Source of the DNA: Actinomadura rayongensis
GTDB lineage: Bacteria > Actinomycetota > Actinomycetes > Streptosporangiales > Streptosporangiaceae
DNA: 64,000 nt
Assembly (NCBI RefSeq): GCF_009831215.1
Contig: NZ_WUTW01000001.1
Span: 1,507,423-1,571,422 of the forward strand
Reading direction: 5' to 3'
Each line of letters starts with the position of its first letter. Within the stretch, counting starts at the first letter, position 1. A program made the position numbers and the translations under genes. The notes under the pieces were generated by a model. That model ran no database searches. It saw only the letters and a program-made list of their open reading frames with translations, and was not told the DNA's origin. Positions 16,664 to 25,081 of the stretch are shown here, piece after piece.

Positions 16664-17088
16664 CCGATCCGCACGACCTCGACCCCGCGACGCGCGCGTG
16701 GCGGAACCTGCGCGTCCTGTTCCACGAGCGCAACGACATGCGCCGCGAGGTGACCGAGGAACTCGGCATGAGCTTCTTCCGGATCAAGGCGCTGCGCCGC
16801 ATCGCGAGCGAACCCCGCACGCTGCGCGACCTCGCCGTCGAACTCGCGACCGACCGGCCCTACACGACGCTGCTCGTCGACGACCTCGCCGAACGCGGCC
16901 TGGTCGAGCGGCGGCCCAACCCCGCCGACGGCCGGTCCAAGATCGTCACCGTGACCGAGGCGGGCCGGGCGGTCGCGGCCCGGGCCGAGGAGATCCTCGG
17001 CACCCCGCCGCCCGCGCTGCGCGCCCTGCCGCCCGAGGACCTGGCCGCGCTCGACCGCATCGCCGCGCGGCTCGTCGGCGAGGACTGA
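16660..17088 (+). CDS. MarR-family transcriptional regulator
   Basis: A 142-residue winged-helix regulator. FFRIKALRRIASEPRTLRDLAVELATDRPYTTLLVDDLAERGLVERRPNPADGRSKIVTVTEAGR is the classic MarR helix-turn-helix plus wing (D-x-R). The GTG at 16660 overlaps the MFS stop. It probably represses the MFS operon through the inverted repeat at 15203-15226 and releases it on binding an aromatic ligand. Confidence 0.92.
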   Translation: MTDPHDLDPATRAWRNLRVLFHERNDMRREVTEELGMSFFRIKALRRIASEPRTLRDLAVELATDRPYTTLLVDDLAERGLVERRPNPADGRSKIVTVTEAGRAVAARAEEILGTPPPALRALPPEDLAALDRIAARLVGED

Positions 17089-17095
17089 CCGCGCG

Positions 17096-17737
17096 TCAGG
17101 ACGGGCGGCTGTTGCCCGCGTCGGTGTCCATCCGCGCCCAGTCGGCCTCCCACAGCCGGTACCGGACGCGGTCGCACCGCGCCCGCAGCGCCCAGTACGC
17201 CAGCCCGACCGGCACCACCGCGCCGAGCCCGCCGACGACCCCCGCGTACGCGGCGTCGGTCACCGTGCGGCTGTGCGGACGCGGCCGGACGGTCGGCATT
17301 CCGTCCCGGTCCATCCAGACCAGGCGGCGCTCGCCGACCTCGGCGTCCTTCCAGGCGGGGAGCGTGCCGGTGCGGCGCTGCCCGTCCGGACCCGTCCAGA
17401 CGCCCTGCACGGTCTCGTGGACGTACCGGTCGCCCGTCGTGCCGAGCCCGCCCGTCGCGGTGACCGTCACCGGGACCCGGGTGCGGCCCGCGCGCTCGGC
17501 CCGCTCGGCGTCGCGGCCCGCGACGTAGGCCCAGCCGCCGAGCCAGACGGCCGTCGCCGGGACGATCACGAGCGCGAACAGCAGCAGCCCGGCGGCGCAG
17601 TACTGCTGGACGCGGTCGATGTGGCGGAGCAGGGGGTTGCGGGTGAACCCGAGAGCGCGACGGAACCGTCCGCGCCGGACCCGCCGCAGCGCCCGCCGCG
17701 CGCGGCGCCGCTCCGGGCCGTCACCGGAAAAACGCAT
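17096..17737 (-). CDS. Rv1733c-like membrane protein
   Basis: A 213-residue protein. GFTRNPLLRHIDRVQ just before the first membrane helix (AGLLLFALVIVPATAVWLG) is the hallmark of the actinobacterial Rv1733c family. A ~100-residue extracytoplasmic part (GDRYVHETVQGVWTGPDGQRRTG...WMDRDG) and a second helix (AYAGVVGGLGAVVPVGLAYWAL) follow. Function unknown; Rv1733c itself is a dormancy-regulon antigen. The start at 17737 is fixed by a very strong Shine-Dalgarno (GGAGGTGA, 17743-17750). An upstream in-frame ATG at 17776 has none. Confidence 0.85.
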   Translation of the reverse strand: MRFSGDGPERRRARRALRRVRRGRFRRALGFTRNPLLRHIDRVQQYCAAGLLLFALVIVPATAVWLGGWAYVAGRDAERAERAGRTRVPVTVTATGGLGTTGDRYVHETVQGVWTGPDGQRRTGTLPAWKDAEVGERRLVWMDRDGMPTVRPRPHSRTVTDAAYAGVVGGLGAVVPVGLAYWALRARCDRVRYRLWEADWARMDTDAGNSRPS

Positions 17738-17870
17738 CGCCCTCACCTCCCCGGGGAGTCTCCCGGTAAGAGGCATGTTGCCTTCTTCTCCCAGAGTATT
17801 CCGGCCGGCGCCGAACGAACAGGCCCAGCGGACAGGGGACCGTGCCCGGAACGTGACGCACCGGCGCGCG

Positions 17871-18872
17871 TCAGGCGGCGGCGGTACGGCGGATCCGGCG
17901 GCGGCGCCGTACTCTCGGCGCCGGAACGGCCGCCGGGACGGTGTGCTCCCGCACGAAGGCGCCGACCTCGTGCAGCGCCGCCAGCCCCTCGGGGACGAGA
18001 TCGGCGAACACCTGGAAGACGTGGACCTGCCCCTCCCACACCTGGAGCCGGCACGGCACCCCCGCCGCGGACAGCTTCGCCGCCATCAGCTCGGCGTCCG
18101 GCAGCAGCATCTCGGTCGACCCCACCTGGATCAGCACCGGCGGCAGCCCGGACAGATCGGCGTTCACCGGCGAGAGGGCCGGGTCCAGCGGCACGACGCC
18201 CTCGGTGAGCAGTTCGGCGAGCCGCCGCACCCGGCGCGCGGGCAGGTAGGCGTCGGTCCGCGCGTTCGGGTGCGCGGCCTTGGCCGTGTGGTCCAGGTCG
18301 GTCAGCGGCGCCATCGCGACGATCGCGGCCGGGCGCGGCAGGCCCTCGTCCATGGCCCGCAGCGTCGCCGCGAACGCCAGGAACCCGCCCGCCGAGTCGC
18401 CCGCGACGACGATCCGCGCCGGGTCGTGGCCCTGCTCCAGCAGCCAGCGGTAGGCGTCCACGCAGTCCCGCACCGACACGGCGAGCGGCGCCGCCGGAAG
18501 CTGCCGGTAGGCGACCGACAGCGCGGACGCGCCCGCCGCCGCCGAGATCCGCGCGACCATCCGCCGGTGCGTGCGCAGCCCGCAGCAGAAGAAGCCGCCG
18601 CCGTGGAAGTACAGGACGACCCGGTCGTCGGAGGCGCGCGGCGCCCGCACCCACTCGGCGCGCACGTCCCCGGCCCTGACACGTTCCACGCGCGCCCAGC
18701 GCGGCGTCGGCAGCGCGACCGGGGCGGCGAGGTCGAGGGCGAACGCCGGGCGCAGCCCGCGCTGCCCGAGCGGCCACAGCGCGAGGACGGGGGCGGCCGT
18801 GAGCTTCAGCCCGCGAGCGGTCAGCCGGGCGCGGACCGTCGTCCCCGGCCTGTGTTCCACGAGCGGATCCAT
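17871..18872 (-). CDS. Alpha/beta hydrolase (hormone-sensitive-lipase family esterase)
   Basis: A 333-residue esterase of bacterial lipase family IV. VVLYFHGGGFFCCG gives the oxyanion-hole HGGG motif. VVAGDSAGGFLA holds the nucleophile serine (GDSAGG). LLPDAELMAAKL supplies the acid aspartate and GQVHVFQ the histidine. It hydrolyses short-chain esters. N-terminal residues 20-40 are hydrophobic and could be a cap or membrane-associated helix. ATG 18872 is preceded by GGGGGAG. The C-terminus is very Arg-rich. A dyad at 18904-18919 lies just upstream. Confidence 0.92.
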   Translation of the reverse strand: MDPLVEHRPGTTVRARLTARGLKLTAAPVLALWPLGQRGLRPAFALDLAAPVALPTPRWARVERVRAGDVRAEWVRAPRASDDRVVLYFHGGGFFCCGLRTHRRMVARISAAAGASALSVAYRQLPAAPLAVSVRDCVDAYRWLLEQGHDPARIVVAGDSAGGFLAFAATLRAMDEGLPRPAAIVAMAPLTDLDHTAKAAHPNARTDAYLPARRVRRLAELLTEGVVPLDPALSPVNADLSGLPPVLIQVGSTEMLLPDAELMAAKLSAAGVPCRLQVWEGQVHVFQVFADLVPEGLAALHEVGAFVREHTVPAAVPAPRVRRRRRIRRTAAA

Positions 18873-18903
18873 CGGCGTTCTCCCCCGTGAGCGGACGGGC
18901 CGA

Positions 18904-18919
18904 CTGACCCCTCGGTCAG
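18904..18919. promoter_or_regulatory. Dyad between p55 and the esterase gene
   Basis: CTGACC (18904-18909) and GGTCAG (18914-18919) flank CCTC. The site is 25 bp beyond the P55-like gene stop and 31 bp before the esterase start. It may be a TetR-type operator for the esterase or a short terminator hairpin for the upstream operon; the sequence does not decide. Confidence 0.4.
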
Positions 18920-18944
18920 CCGGATCGCAAGCCTGAACCCGCTG

Positions 18945-20477
18945 TCACGGGCCTGTCAAGAGCTGATCGGCCGACGGCCGGGGCGCCGGGACCTCCGCGC
19001 GGCGGCCGGGTGCGGCCAGCGCGACCACCGCGCCGAGCGCGCACAGCGCCGCCGAGATCCAGAAGATCTCCTGGTACTCGGTCCGCAGCGCGTCCTGGAG
19101 CTTCTGCGTGTAGACGGCGAGCGCGGCGTTGTACTCGCTCTTGGACATGAACAGCGGCAGCGGCGGCTGCAGATGGGCCGTCAGCGTGTGGAACCGGCGC
19201 AGGCCCCACGCCGTGAGCGCGGAAATGCCGAGGAGCATCCCCATCATCCGCGCGACGACGACCGCCGCCGACGCGATCCCGAACTGGGCGGCCGGGACGG
19301 TCCGCAGCACGGCCGAGGACACCGGCGCGATCACCAGGCCGAGGCCGAGTCCGGTCACGACGAGATCGACCGCCATGCGGGGGAGCGGGCCGTAGGACGC
19401 GGCCGTCATGTCGGCGGGCCAGTTCGCGATGAGCGCGTACCCGCCCGCCGCGACGGCCATCCCGACGACGAGCGGGGTGCGCTCGCCGATCCGAGCCGTC
19501 ACGAGGCCCCCGAGCACCGCCGCCACGAGCAGCGCGCCGAGGAACCACGCCAGCCTCAGCGCGCCGCCGAGCGCGTCCTCGTCCAGCAGCGTCTGCGCGA
19601 CGAGCTGCACGTCCACCAGCGTGACGATCAGCGCCGCGCCGGACAGGAAGCTCACGCCGAGCGTCGCGAACAGCGGGCCGCGCCGGGTGCCGGTCAGGTC
19701 GAGCAGCCGCGTCCGGGCGCGGATCTCCCACAGGACGAACAGCGCGAGGACGACGGCGCCCGCGACCAGCGTCGGGACGCCCCAGGACGGCAGCGCGGAC
19801 TCGTCCGGCGCGGGGTTGTAGACGCCGACGACCAGCAGGCCGAGCCCGGCCGCGAGCAGCACGCCGCCGACGACGTCGATGCCGGGCCGGTCGGCGGGCG
19901 CGGGCCGTCCGTTCGGCACGGTGAAGTGGACGGCGACCAGCGCCAGCACGACCACCGGCACGTTGATCCAGAAGATCAGCCGCCAGCTCGCCGCGCTCGC
20001 CAGCGCCGCCCCGTACAGCGGGCCGAGCGCGCTGCCCAGCTCCTGCGCTGACCCGATCGCGCCGAGCACGACCGGACGGCGCTTCTCCTCCCACAGGTCG
20101 CCCGCGAGCGCCATCGTCACCGGCAGCAGCGCGCCGCCCGCCATGCCCTGGACGGCGCGTCCGATCGTCATGACGAGCACGCCGTGCGGCGCCGCGGCCA
20201 GCGCGGTCACCACCGAGCCCGCCGCGAACACGACCAGGCAGGCTTCGATGACGCCGCGCCGCCCGAGCCGGTCCGACAGGCGGCCGAGCAGCGGCATCGC
20301 GGCGACGTAGCCGAGCAGGAACCCGGTGACGACCGGCGTGATCCGCTCCAGGTGGTCGACCGGGAGCTTCAGGTCGCGCAGGACGGTGACGAGGATGGTC
20401 GTGACGACGTAGGCGTCCAGCGCGGCGACCAGGACCACCGCGCCGCCGACGCCGATCGCCAGCCGCCGCCGCTCCAT
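18945..20477 (-). CDS. P55-like MFS lipid/drug exporter
   Basis: A 510-residue, 14-helix transporter. LDAYVVTTILVTVLRDL, HLERITPVVTGFLLGYVAAMPLLGRLSDRLGRR and GSAQELGSALGPLYGA are close to mycobacterial P55 (Rv1410c) as I know it. A long loop near the C-terminus (SKSEYNAALAVYTQKLQDALR) fits the beta-hairpin/periplasmic insertion of that family. P55 works with lipoprotein LprG in moving triacylated lipids to the cell surface and in drug tolerance. It starts at ATG 20477, whose A is the last base of the lprG stop (TGATG); a GTG at 20480 would add one residue. The pairing with lprG makes the assignment firm. Confidence 0.9.
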   Translation of the reverse strand: MERRRLAIGVGGAVVLVAALDAYVVTTILVTVLRDLKLPVDHLERITPVVTGFLLGYVAAMPLLGRLSDRLGRRGVIEACLVVFAAGSVVTALAAAPHGVLVMTIGRAVQGMAGGALLPVTMALAGDLWEEKRRPVVLGAIGSAQELGSALGPLYGAALASAASWRLIFWINVPVVVLALVAVHFTVPNGRPAPADRPGIDVVGGVLLAAGLGLLVVGVYNPAPDESALPSWGVPTLVAGAVVLALFVLWEIRARTRLLDLTGTRRGPLFATLGVSFLSGAALIVTLVDVQLVAQTLLDEDALGGALRLAWFLGALLVAAVLGGLVTARIGERTPLVVGMAVAAGGYALIANWPADMTAASYGPLPRMAVDLVVTGLGLGLVIAPVSSAVLRTVPAAQFGIASAAVVVARMMGMLLGISALTAWGLRRFHTLTAHLQPPLPLFMSKSEYNAALAVYTQKLQDALRTEYQEIFWISAALCALGAVVALAAPGRRAEVPAPRPSADQLLTGP

Positions 20478-21181
20478 CACTTGGGCGCCGTGAACTTGTA
20501 CGGCTTGTCGAACTCGGTGAAGTCGATCGTGAGCTTGCCGGTGCCGCCCTTGGCGCCGGGCAGGTCGCCCGTGATGCGCAGGAGGCGGTGGGTGCCGTCG
20601 CCGATCCAGAGCTTGCCGGTCACGTCCTTGTCGATGCCCGGGATGAGGCCCGCGAGGACGCCCTTCGGCAGCGCCCCCCGCACCCGGTGCGCCTGCTCGC
20701 CGTTCACCTTCTCGGTGCCCTCCTCCTTCGGCGCGGTCACGGAGGTGAGCAGCTTGGCCAGGCCGCGGTTCGGGTCCAGGACGGCCGACGGGTCGTACAG
20801 CGACGCCGCCATCGTCTTCGGGACCGTCCGCCAGCCGCCCGTGACGGCCTTCAGGTAGAAGCTCTGGCCGACGGACACGATCCGCATCTCGACGACCTGG
20901 CTCGACTGGGCGATCTGGAGCGTGCCGTCCGCGTCGCCGTTCTTGAGCAGCTTCATCTCGCCGCCCCGGACGATCACCTGCGGCTCGCCGTCCGTCGTCA
21001 GCTTGAACCCGATGCTGGACAGTCCGGACATCGTCTGCGCCGCCTGCCGCAGCGTCCCGGACGCGTCCGGCTCGTTCGCGGTGGCGTTCCCGCCGTCGCC
21101 GCCGTCCGAGCAGGACGTGACCGTGACCAGGGCGATCATCAGTGCGGCGGCGCCGGCGAAGCGGCTTCGGAGTCTCGACAT
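20477..21181 (-). CDS. lprG: LppX/LprAFG-family lipoprotein (LprG-like)
   Basis: A 234-residue secreted lipoprotein. The signal peptide MSRLRSRFAGAAALMIALV ends in lipobox VTSC (Cys about 24). TMSGLSSIGFKLTTDG, a series of beta strands (MRIVSVGQSFYLK), YDPSAVLDPNRGLAKLLTSVT and a final TIDFTEFDKPYKFTAP match the LppX/LprG half-barrel that holds triacylated lipids in a hydrophobic cavity. It is directly coupled to the P55-like exporter, as in mycobacteria. The gene symbol is given by family and context. Confidence 0.88.
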   Translation of the reverse strand: MSRLRSRFAGAAALMIALVTVTSCSDGGDGGNATANEPDASGTLRQAAQTMSGLSSIGFKLTTDGEPQVIVRGGEMKLLKNGDADGTLQIAQSSQVVEMRIVSVGQSFYLKAVTGGWRTVPKTMAASLYDPSAVLDPNRGLAKLLTSVTAPKEEGTEKVNGEQAHRVRGALPKGVLAGLIPGIDKDVTGKLWIGDGTHRLLRITGDLPGAKGGTGKLTIDFTEFDKPYKFTAPK

Positions 21182-21308
21182 GGCCGGGACCTTACCGGCC
21201 GGTCGTGTCCCGCGTCACTCCGCGTGAAGGACGATGCGGGGTCATCCTCAAGGGCTACCCGGCGGCCGGGCGGAGGCGGCGGGCCCGGAAGCCCGCCGCT
21301 CCGCGACG

Positions 21309-21382
21309 TAGGGCGGGTGGGACTTGAACCCACGACGGGCGGATTATGAGTCCGCTGCTCTGACCGGCTGAGCTACCGCCCC
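21309..21382 (-). tRNA. tRNA with CAU anticodon (tRNA-Met elongator, or lysidine-type tRNA-Ile2)
   Basis: The minus strand folds into a full cloverleaf. Acceptor GGGGCGG pairs with CCGCCCT (first pair a G-U), with TAGCTCAG in the D arm, anticodon loop CTCATAA (CAU) closed by a GGA/TCC stem, and T-arm GTGGGTTCAAGTCCCAC. Length is 74 nt including the discriminator A; CCA is not encoded. CAU with this D arm excludes the initiator. Elongator Met is the simplest reading; Ile2 (C34 modified to lysidine by TilS) cannot be excluded by eye. Confidence 0.93.
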
Positions 21383-21571
21383 AGCAACTGTTCTCTGACC
21401 TGTGCGGACAGAGCGACGGGCCGCCGTCGCGCCGAGGAACACGGGTGAGCGAGCACAGTATTTCGAACCCCGAGGGCTCGCGCCGAGTCTAGGAGACCGG
21501 AACGTGCAGGCGCCATTCGGCGGATCCCGGCTATTGCGCACCAGAGGACGGAAAAAGTGTCCGACCCTCGT

Positions 21572-21585
21572 CGTACCGTGGTACG
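21572..21585. promoter_or_regulatory. Short palindrome upstream of DUF7715-like gene
   Basis: CGTACC (21572-21577) and GGTACG (21580-21585) form a near-continuous 14-bp dyad 26 bp before the start of the following gene. It is a possible operator; the rest of the 21383-21611 gap shows nothing else I can name. Confidence 0.3.
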
Positions 21586-21611
21586 CGGGGTTCAGGGGAA
21601 GGGGGCCGGCC

Positions 21612-21998
21612 TTGAAGCTGCTCACCGCTACCAAGATCACGCAGGGGTACCGGCAGAACGACTTCGACTGGTGCGTCGAGGGGGAGCTCGTCCACATCGG
21701 GGTCGTGTGCGCGCGGGACGAGGGGGATCCGGACGGCGGCTGCGGGTGCGGGCGCGCGTTCGCGGGGCTCAACTCCCATCGCGCGACGACGACCGCGATG
21801 GTCCGGGAGGTGCCGGGGTTCACCGAGGAGGACTATACGGAGGCGGTGCGCAGCAGCCTCGAACAGCAGGGGTACGACGCGTCCAACGCCGAGCACGAGG
21901 CGGCCGGGCTGCGGGCGCTCGTCCGCGACTGGCCGGTGGGGGCGATCGTGGAGCGGCGGCTGGACGAGATCGTGGTGCGCCAGGTCGCCCGTCCCTGA
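21612..21998 (+). CDS. Conserved actinobacterial hypothetical protein (DUF7715-like)
   Basis: A 128-residue protein, MKLLTATKITQGYRQNDFDWCVEGELV. It contains CARDEGDPDGGCGCGRAFAGLNSHRATTTA, a Cys-rich turn (C-x12-C-x-C), and a helical C-terminal half. This small protein family is widespread in actinobacteria and has no assigned role. The cysteines could bind a metal. The TTG at 21612 is preceded by AGGGGAAGGGGG, and no better in-frame start exists before the conserved MKLLTATK. Confidence 0.75.
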   Translation: MKLLTATKITQGYRQNDFDWCVEGELVHIGVVCARDEGDPDGGCGCGRAFAGLNSHRATTTAMVREVPGFTEEDYTEAVRSSLEQQGYDASNAEHEAAGLRALVRDWPVGAIVERRLDEIVVRQVARP

Positions 21999-22013
21999 TC
22001 GTCAGCCTGACCG

Positions 22014-22805
22014 TCAGGTCGTCGCGCGGCGTAGGTCGCGCAGCGGGGTGAGCAGGAGCGGCGCCAGCAGAGCGAGCGCCGCTCCGGCCAGCGCGGCGGA
22101 CGGGTCGGGCCCGGCGCCCGCGACATGGGCCAGGACCGCTCCGGCGTCGGCGGCGGTCGCCGCGAGCAGGACGAGCACGCCGAGCCGCAGCCGGGCGGGC
22201 CGGGGCGCGACGACGGCGTCCGCGCCGAGCACGGTCACGAGGCGGCAGCACTGCAGGGCGCCGAGGGCGAGCGCCGTCCACCAGCACGCGAGGACGGCCC
22301 CGCGCGCCCAGCCCGGCACGCCCGCCGTGTGGCCGGCCGTGGGGCCGGACGTGTGGACGACCGCGACGGCCAGGGCCGCGAGCGCGGCGGGCGGGGCGCC
22401 CCGGACGGTCGCGTGCCGGGCGAAGGCGGCGAGCGCGGCGGGACGCGGCAGCGGCACGATCAGCGCGAGCCCCGCCGCCATGCCCAGCGTGCTCGCGGTC
22501 AGCGCCGCCGAGCGGCCGGTGCCGCCGAGCGCGTCGTCGGTCTCGGTGGCGACGTGCGTGACGAACCAGCACAGCGCGGTGACCGTCACGGCCATCGCGG
22601 ACGCGCGCAGCCGCCGCTCGGCGGGCGACCGCGCGGGCCAGACCGCCGGATGCAGCCACAGGTCGGCGGCGCGCAGCAGGGCGTCCGGCCAGGAGCGGCG
22701 GCCCGCCGCGCGGATCTCGTCCTCCAGGCCGGGTCCCCAGCGCTCGCGGACGGGCGGCGGGTAGAGCGCGGCGAGCAGCCGGGCGGGGGTCATGCCCGCG
22801 GTCAT
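22014..22805 (-). CDS. Hydrophobic membrane protein, partner of PadR regulator
   Basis: A 263-residue protein with about six predicted membrane helices after a cytosolic N-terminus (ARLLAALYPPPVRERWGPGLEDEI). That start, RLLxxLYPxxxRxRYG, is typical of membrane proteins paired with PadR regulators in actinobacteria. Function unknown; a permease or membrane-stress role is possible. ATG 22805 overlaps the padR stop (ATGA, 22802-22805). Confidence 0.75.
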   Translation of the reverse strand: MTAGMTPARLLAALYPPPVRERWGPGLEDEIRAAGRRSWPDALLRAADLWLHPAVWPARSPAERRLRASAMAVTVTALCWFVTHVATETDDALGGTGRSAALTASTLGMAAGLALIVPLPRPAALAAFARHATVRGAPPAALAALAVAVVHTSGPTAGHTAGVPGWARGAVLACWWTALALGALQCCRLVTVLGADAVVAPRPARLRLGVLVLLAATAADAGAVLAHVAGAGPDPSAALAGAALALLAPLLLTPLRDLRRATT

Positions 22806-23101
22806 GACGGCGCCACGCCGAGGCTGCGGAGCCCGGCCGCCGCGACGCGCGCCATCGCGCGCAGCTCCTCCTCCAGGACGCCGCGGCCGGCGTCGGTCAG
22901 CCGGACGGGCCGCTGGCGTCCGTCCCCGTCCAGCGCCTCCACCAGGCCCTTCGCCTCCAGCCTGGTCAGCGCGCCGTAGAGGCTGCCCGGCCCGAGCCGC
23001 CGCCCGGTCAGCTCCTCGATCGCGGTGTTGACGGCGTACCCGTGGCGCGGGCCGTCGGCGAGCACGCACAGCACGAGCGTCTGCGCGTCGTTGATCTGCA
23101 T
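22802..23101 (-). CDS. PadR-family transcriptional regulator
   Basis: A ~99-residue regulator: INDAQTLVLCVLADGPRHGYAV, ELTGRRLGPGSLYGALTRLEAKGLVE, and a short C-terminal dimerisation helix. These are the helix-turn-helix and wing of small PadR-s2-type repressors. Start chosen at ATG 23101; a TTG at 23125 would add eight residues overlapping the putative operator. It likely controls itself, the downstream membrane gene and the divergent gene. Confidence 0.88.
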   Translation of the reverse strand: MQINDAQTLVLCVLADGPRHGYAVNTAIEELTGRRLGPGSLYGALTRLEAKGLVEALDGDGRQRPVRLTDAGRGVLEEELRAMARVAAAGLRSLGVAPS

Positions 23102-23112
23102 GGCGACGATGT

Positions 23113-23144
23113 TACTACGCGCCAAGTACTACGCGCCGTGTACT
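23113..23144. promoter_or_regulatory. PadR operator region: direct repeat plus dyad
   Basis: TACTACGCGCC occurs twice (23113-23123 and 23127-23137; 14-bp offset). An inverted repeat AGTAC (23125-23129)/GTACT (23140-23144) overlaps the second copy. The element sits between the divergent padR and 23145 starts and ends at the base before the latter ATG. Confidence 0.65.
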
Positions 23145-24128
23145 ATGGCGGGCATGGTCGAGACTTCGCCGCGCGGCGCCGTCCGCGCGCTCCTGATCCA
23201 GCTCGTCACCGCCCTGGCCTTCACCGCGTTCGCCGTCGCCACGACGCAGGTCGACGCCGTGCGGGCCGGCAGCCCGTGGCGGGACGACCCCTACACCGGC
23301 GTGGTGGCGTTCACCCAGTTCCTCGTTCCGGTCCTGGTCGCGCTCGCGGGGGCGCGGGCGCTGCTGCGTAGCGGCGACCCGCGGCCGGGCGCGCGGCTCC
23401 GGCAGCTCGTGCGGGCCGGGATCGTCGCGTCGGCGCTGGCCGGCGCGACGGTCGCCGTCGACTGGATCGCGGTGGCGCTCCGCGCGGACCGCGCCCTGTG
23501 GAACGGCGTGACGCCGTGGCTGGTCGCCGCCCTGGCGGTGCTGTCCGCGCTGGTCGTGGCCGGTGTCGTGGCGGGGCTCCGGGTGCCGGACGGTCCGGAC
23601 GACGGCGACTGGCTCGACGACCTGCCCGCGCTGACCGCCCTCGTCGCGCCGCGCGTGCCGCGCGTCCTCCGGGCGCCGGTCGTGGGGCTGGGCCGCCCCG
23701 GCGCGCTCCGGTTCGTCCGCGCGCACGCCGCCGGGCTCGCGGTCGCGGCCGGGTTCGCGGGCGGGCTCGCGGCGGCGACGGCCCAGGCGGTCGGCGAGCA
23801 CGGGACGACCCCGGTCCTCTTCCTCACCTTCGTCGCGATCGGGACCGGCGGGTTCTCCGGCGCGGCGCTGCTCGTCAACCGGGTGCTGCGGCTCGTCCGG
23901 CCGACCGCCCCGGCCAGGCGCGCACCGGCGGTCGCGGCGGTCGCCGCCCTGCTGGCCCTGCCCGGCGCGGCCGTGCTGCGGGACCCGCTGCGCGCGGCGG
24001 CCGGGCTCCACGGGCCGGTCGACACGCCCGCTCAGCTCGCGGCGGTCACCGTCGTGGGCGCCGCCTGCGCGGGAGTGCTCGCGTTCGCGGCGGCGTCCGT
24101 CCTGCCCCGGGCGGGCCGCCGGGCGTGA
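23145..24128 (+). CDS. Integral membrane protein divergent from padR
   Basis: A 327-residue protein with about eight hydrophobic segments, starting LLIQLVTALAFTAFAVATTQVDAVRAGSPWRDDPYTGVVAFTQFLVPVLVALAGARALL. A mid-protein acidic loop (GPDDGDWLDDL) separates two membrane halves. I do not recognise a family. ATG 23145 is immediately after the operator-like dyad; ATG 23154 is an alternative three codons in. No Shine-Dalgarno is evident for 23145, which fits a leaderless message. Confidence 0.7.
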   Translation: MAGMVETSPRGAVRALLIQLVTALAFTAFAVATTQVDAVRAGSPWRDDPYTGVVAFTQFLVPVLVALAGARALLRSGDPRPGARLRQLVRAGIVASALAGATVAVDWIAVALRADRALWNGVTPWLVAALAVLSALVVAGVVAGLRVPDGPDDGDWLDDLPALTALVAPRVPRVLRAPVVGLGRPGALRFVRAHAAGLAVAAGFAGGLAAATAQAVGEHGTTPVLFLTFVAIGTGGFSGAALLVNRVLRLVRPTAPARRAPAVAAVAALLALPGAAVLRDPLRAAAGLHGPVDTPAQLAAVTVVGAACAGVLAFAAASVLPRAGRRA

Positions 24129-24172
24129 CGTACAGTGCGGGGCGTTGACCCGGGACGGAAGGAGGCGGGCGG

Positions 24173-24469
24173 ATGCTGGTCGCGTTCTCGGTGACCCCGC
24201 TCGGCACCGGCGAGGACGTCGGCGAACTGGTCGCGGAGGCGGTGCGGGTCGTGCGCGCGAGCGGGCTGCCCAACCGCACGGACGCGATGTTCACCACGAT
24301 CGAGGGCGAATGGGACGAGGTGATGGCCGTCGTGAAGGCCGCCACCGACGCGGTCGCCGCCCGCGCGCCCCGCGTGAGCCTCGTCGTGAAGGCCGACCTC
24401 CGGCCCGGGACGACCGGCGCCCTCGACGCCAAGGTCGCCACGATCGAACGCCACCTCGCCGGCTCCTGA
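24173..24469 (+). CDS. MTH1187/YkoF-family thiamine-binding protein
   Basis: A 98-residue ferredoxin-like protein. [49 protein letters not shown] and the closing [11 protein letters not shown] define the MTH1187/YkoF (DUF77) family, which binds thiamine or HMP at a dimer interface. Strong Shine-Dalgarno (GGAAGGAGG). No thiamine genes are adjacent. Confidence 0.88.
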   Translation: MLVAFSVTPLGTGEDVGELVAEAVRVVRASGLPNRTDAMFTTIEGEWDEVMAVVKAATDAVAARAPRVSLVVKADLRPGTTGALDAKVATIERHLAGS

Positions 24470-24475
24470 CCCGCG

Positions 24476-25018
24476 TCAGGCGGGCAGGAGCAGGTTCGTC
24501 AGCTGGGCGGGGAAGTCGGGGTCGGGGCGGAGGCCGCGGAAGACCACGCGGGACCAGATCGTCCCGATGACCGCGTCGGCCAGCAGGAGCGGGTCGGCGG
24601 CGGGCGGCAGCTCGTCGCGGGCCACCGCGCGGGCGAAGACGGGGTGCTCGGGGCCGAGGCGCGTCGCGAAGAAGGCGCGGACGTGGAACGCCAGCTCGGG
24701 ATGTTCGGCCGCCGCGCCGAGGATCGCCAGGGCCGCGTCGGCGGCGGGCGGCGTGGTGAGCAGGTCAAGGAAGGCGCGGGCCAGGGCGGCGAGGTCGGCG
24801 GCGAGCGAGCCCGCGTCGGGGACGCGCAGGTCCAGCGGCATCTCGCGGTCCAGCGCCGCGCCGACCAGCGCCGCCTTGGACGGCCACCACCGGTAGATCG
24901 TCGTCTTGTTGACGCCCGAGCGCGCGGCGGCGCCCTCGATCGTCAGGCCCGCGTACCCCCGCTCGGCGAGCAGGGCGAGGACGGCGTCGAAGATCGCCGA
25001 GGCGTTGCGTGGCGGCAT
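24476..25018 (-). CDS. TetR-family transcriptional regulator
   Basis: A 180-residue regulator. IFDAVLALLAERGYAGLTIEGAAARSGVNKTTIYRWWPSKAALV is the TetR DNA-binding domain (residues 8-50). The ligand-binding half contains LAALARAFLDLLTTPP and a C-terminal IGTIWSRVVFRG. No adjacent partner is obvious; the divergent side is the 95-bp repeat block. Target unknown. Confidence 0.92.
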   Translation of the reverse strand: MPPRNASAIFDAVLALLAERGYAGLTIEGAAARSGVNKTTIYRWWPSKAALVGAALDREMPLDLRVPDAGSLAADLAALARAFLDLLTTPPAADAALAILGAAAEHPELAFHVRAFFATRLGPEHPVFARAVARDELPPAADPLLLADAVIGTIWSRVVFRGLRPDPDFPAQLTNLLLPA

Positions 25019-25081
25019 GGCCGCAGCCTAGCGAGAACGCCACGCAACGTTGCGTCGCGGCGCCGGGCGCACCCGCCCGGC

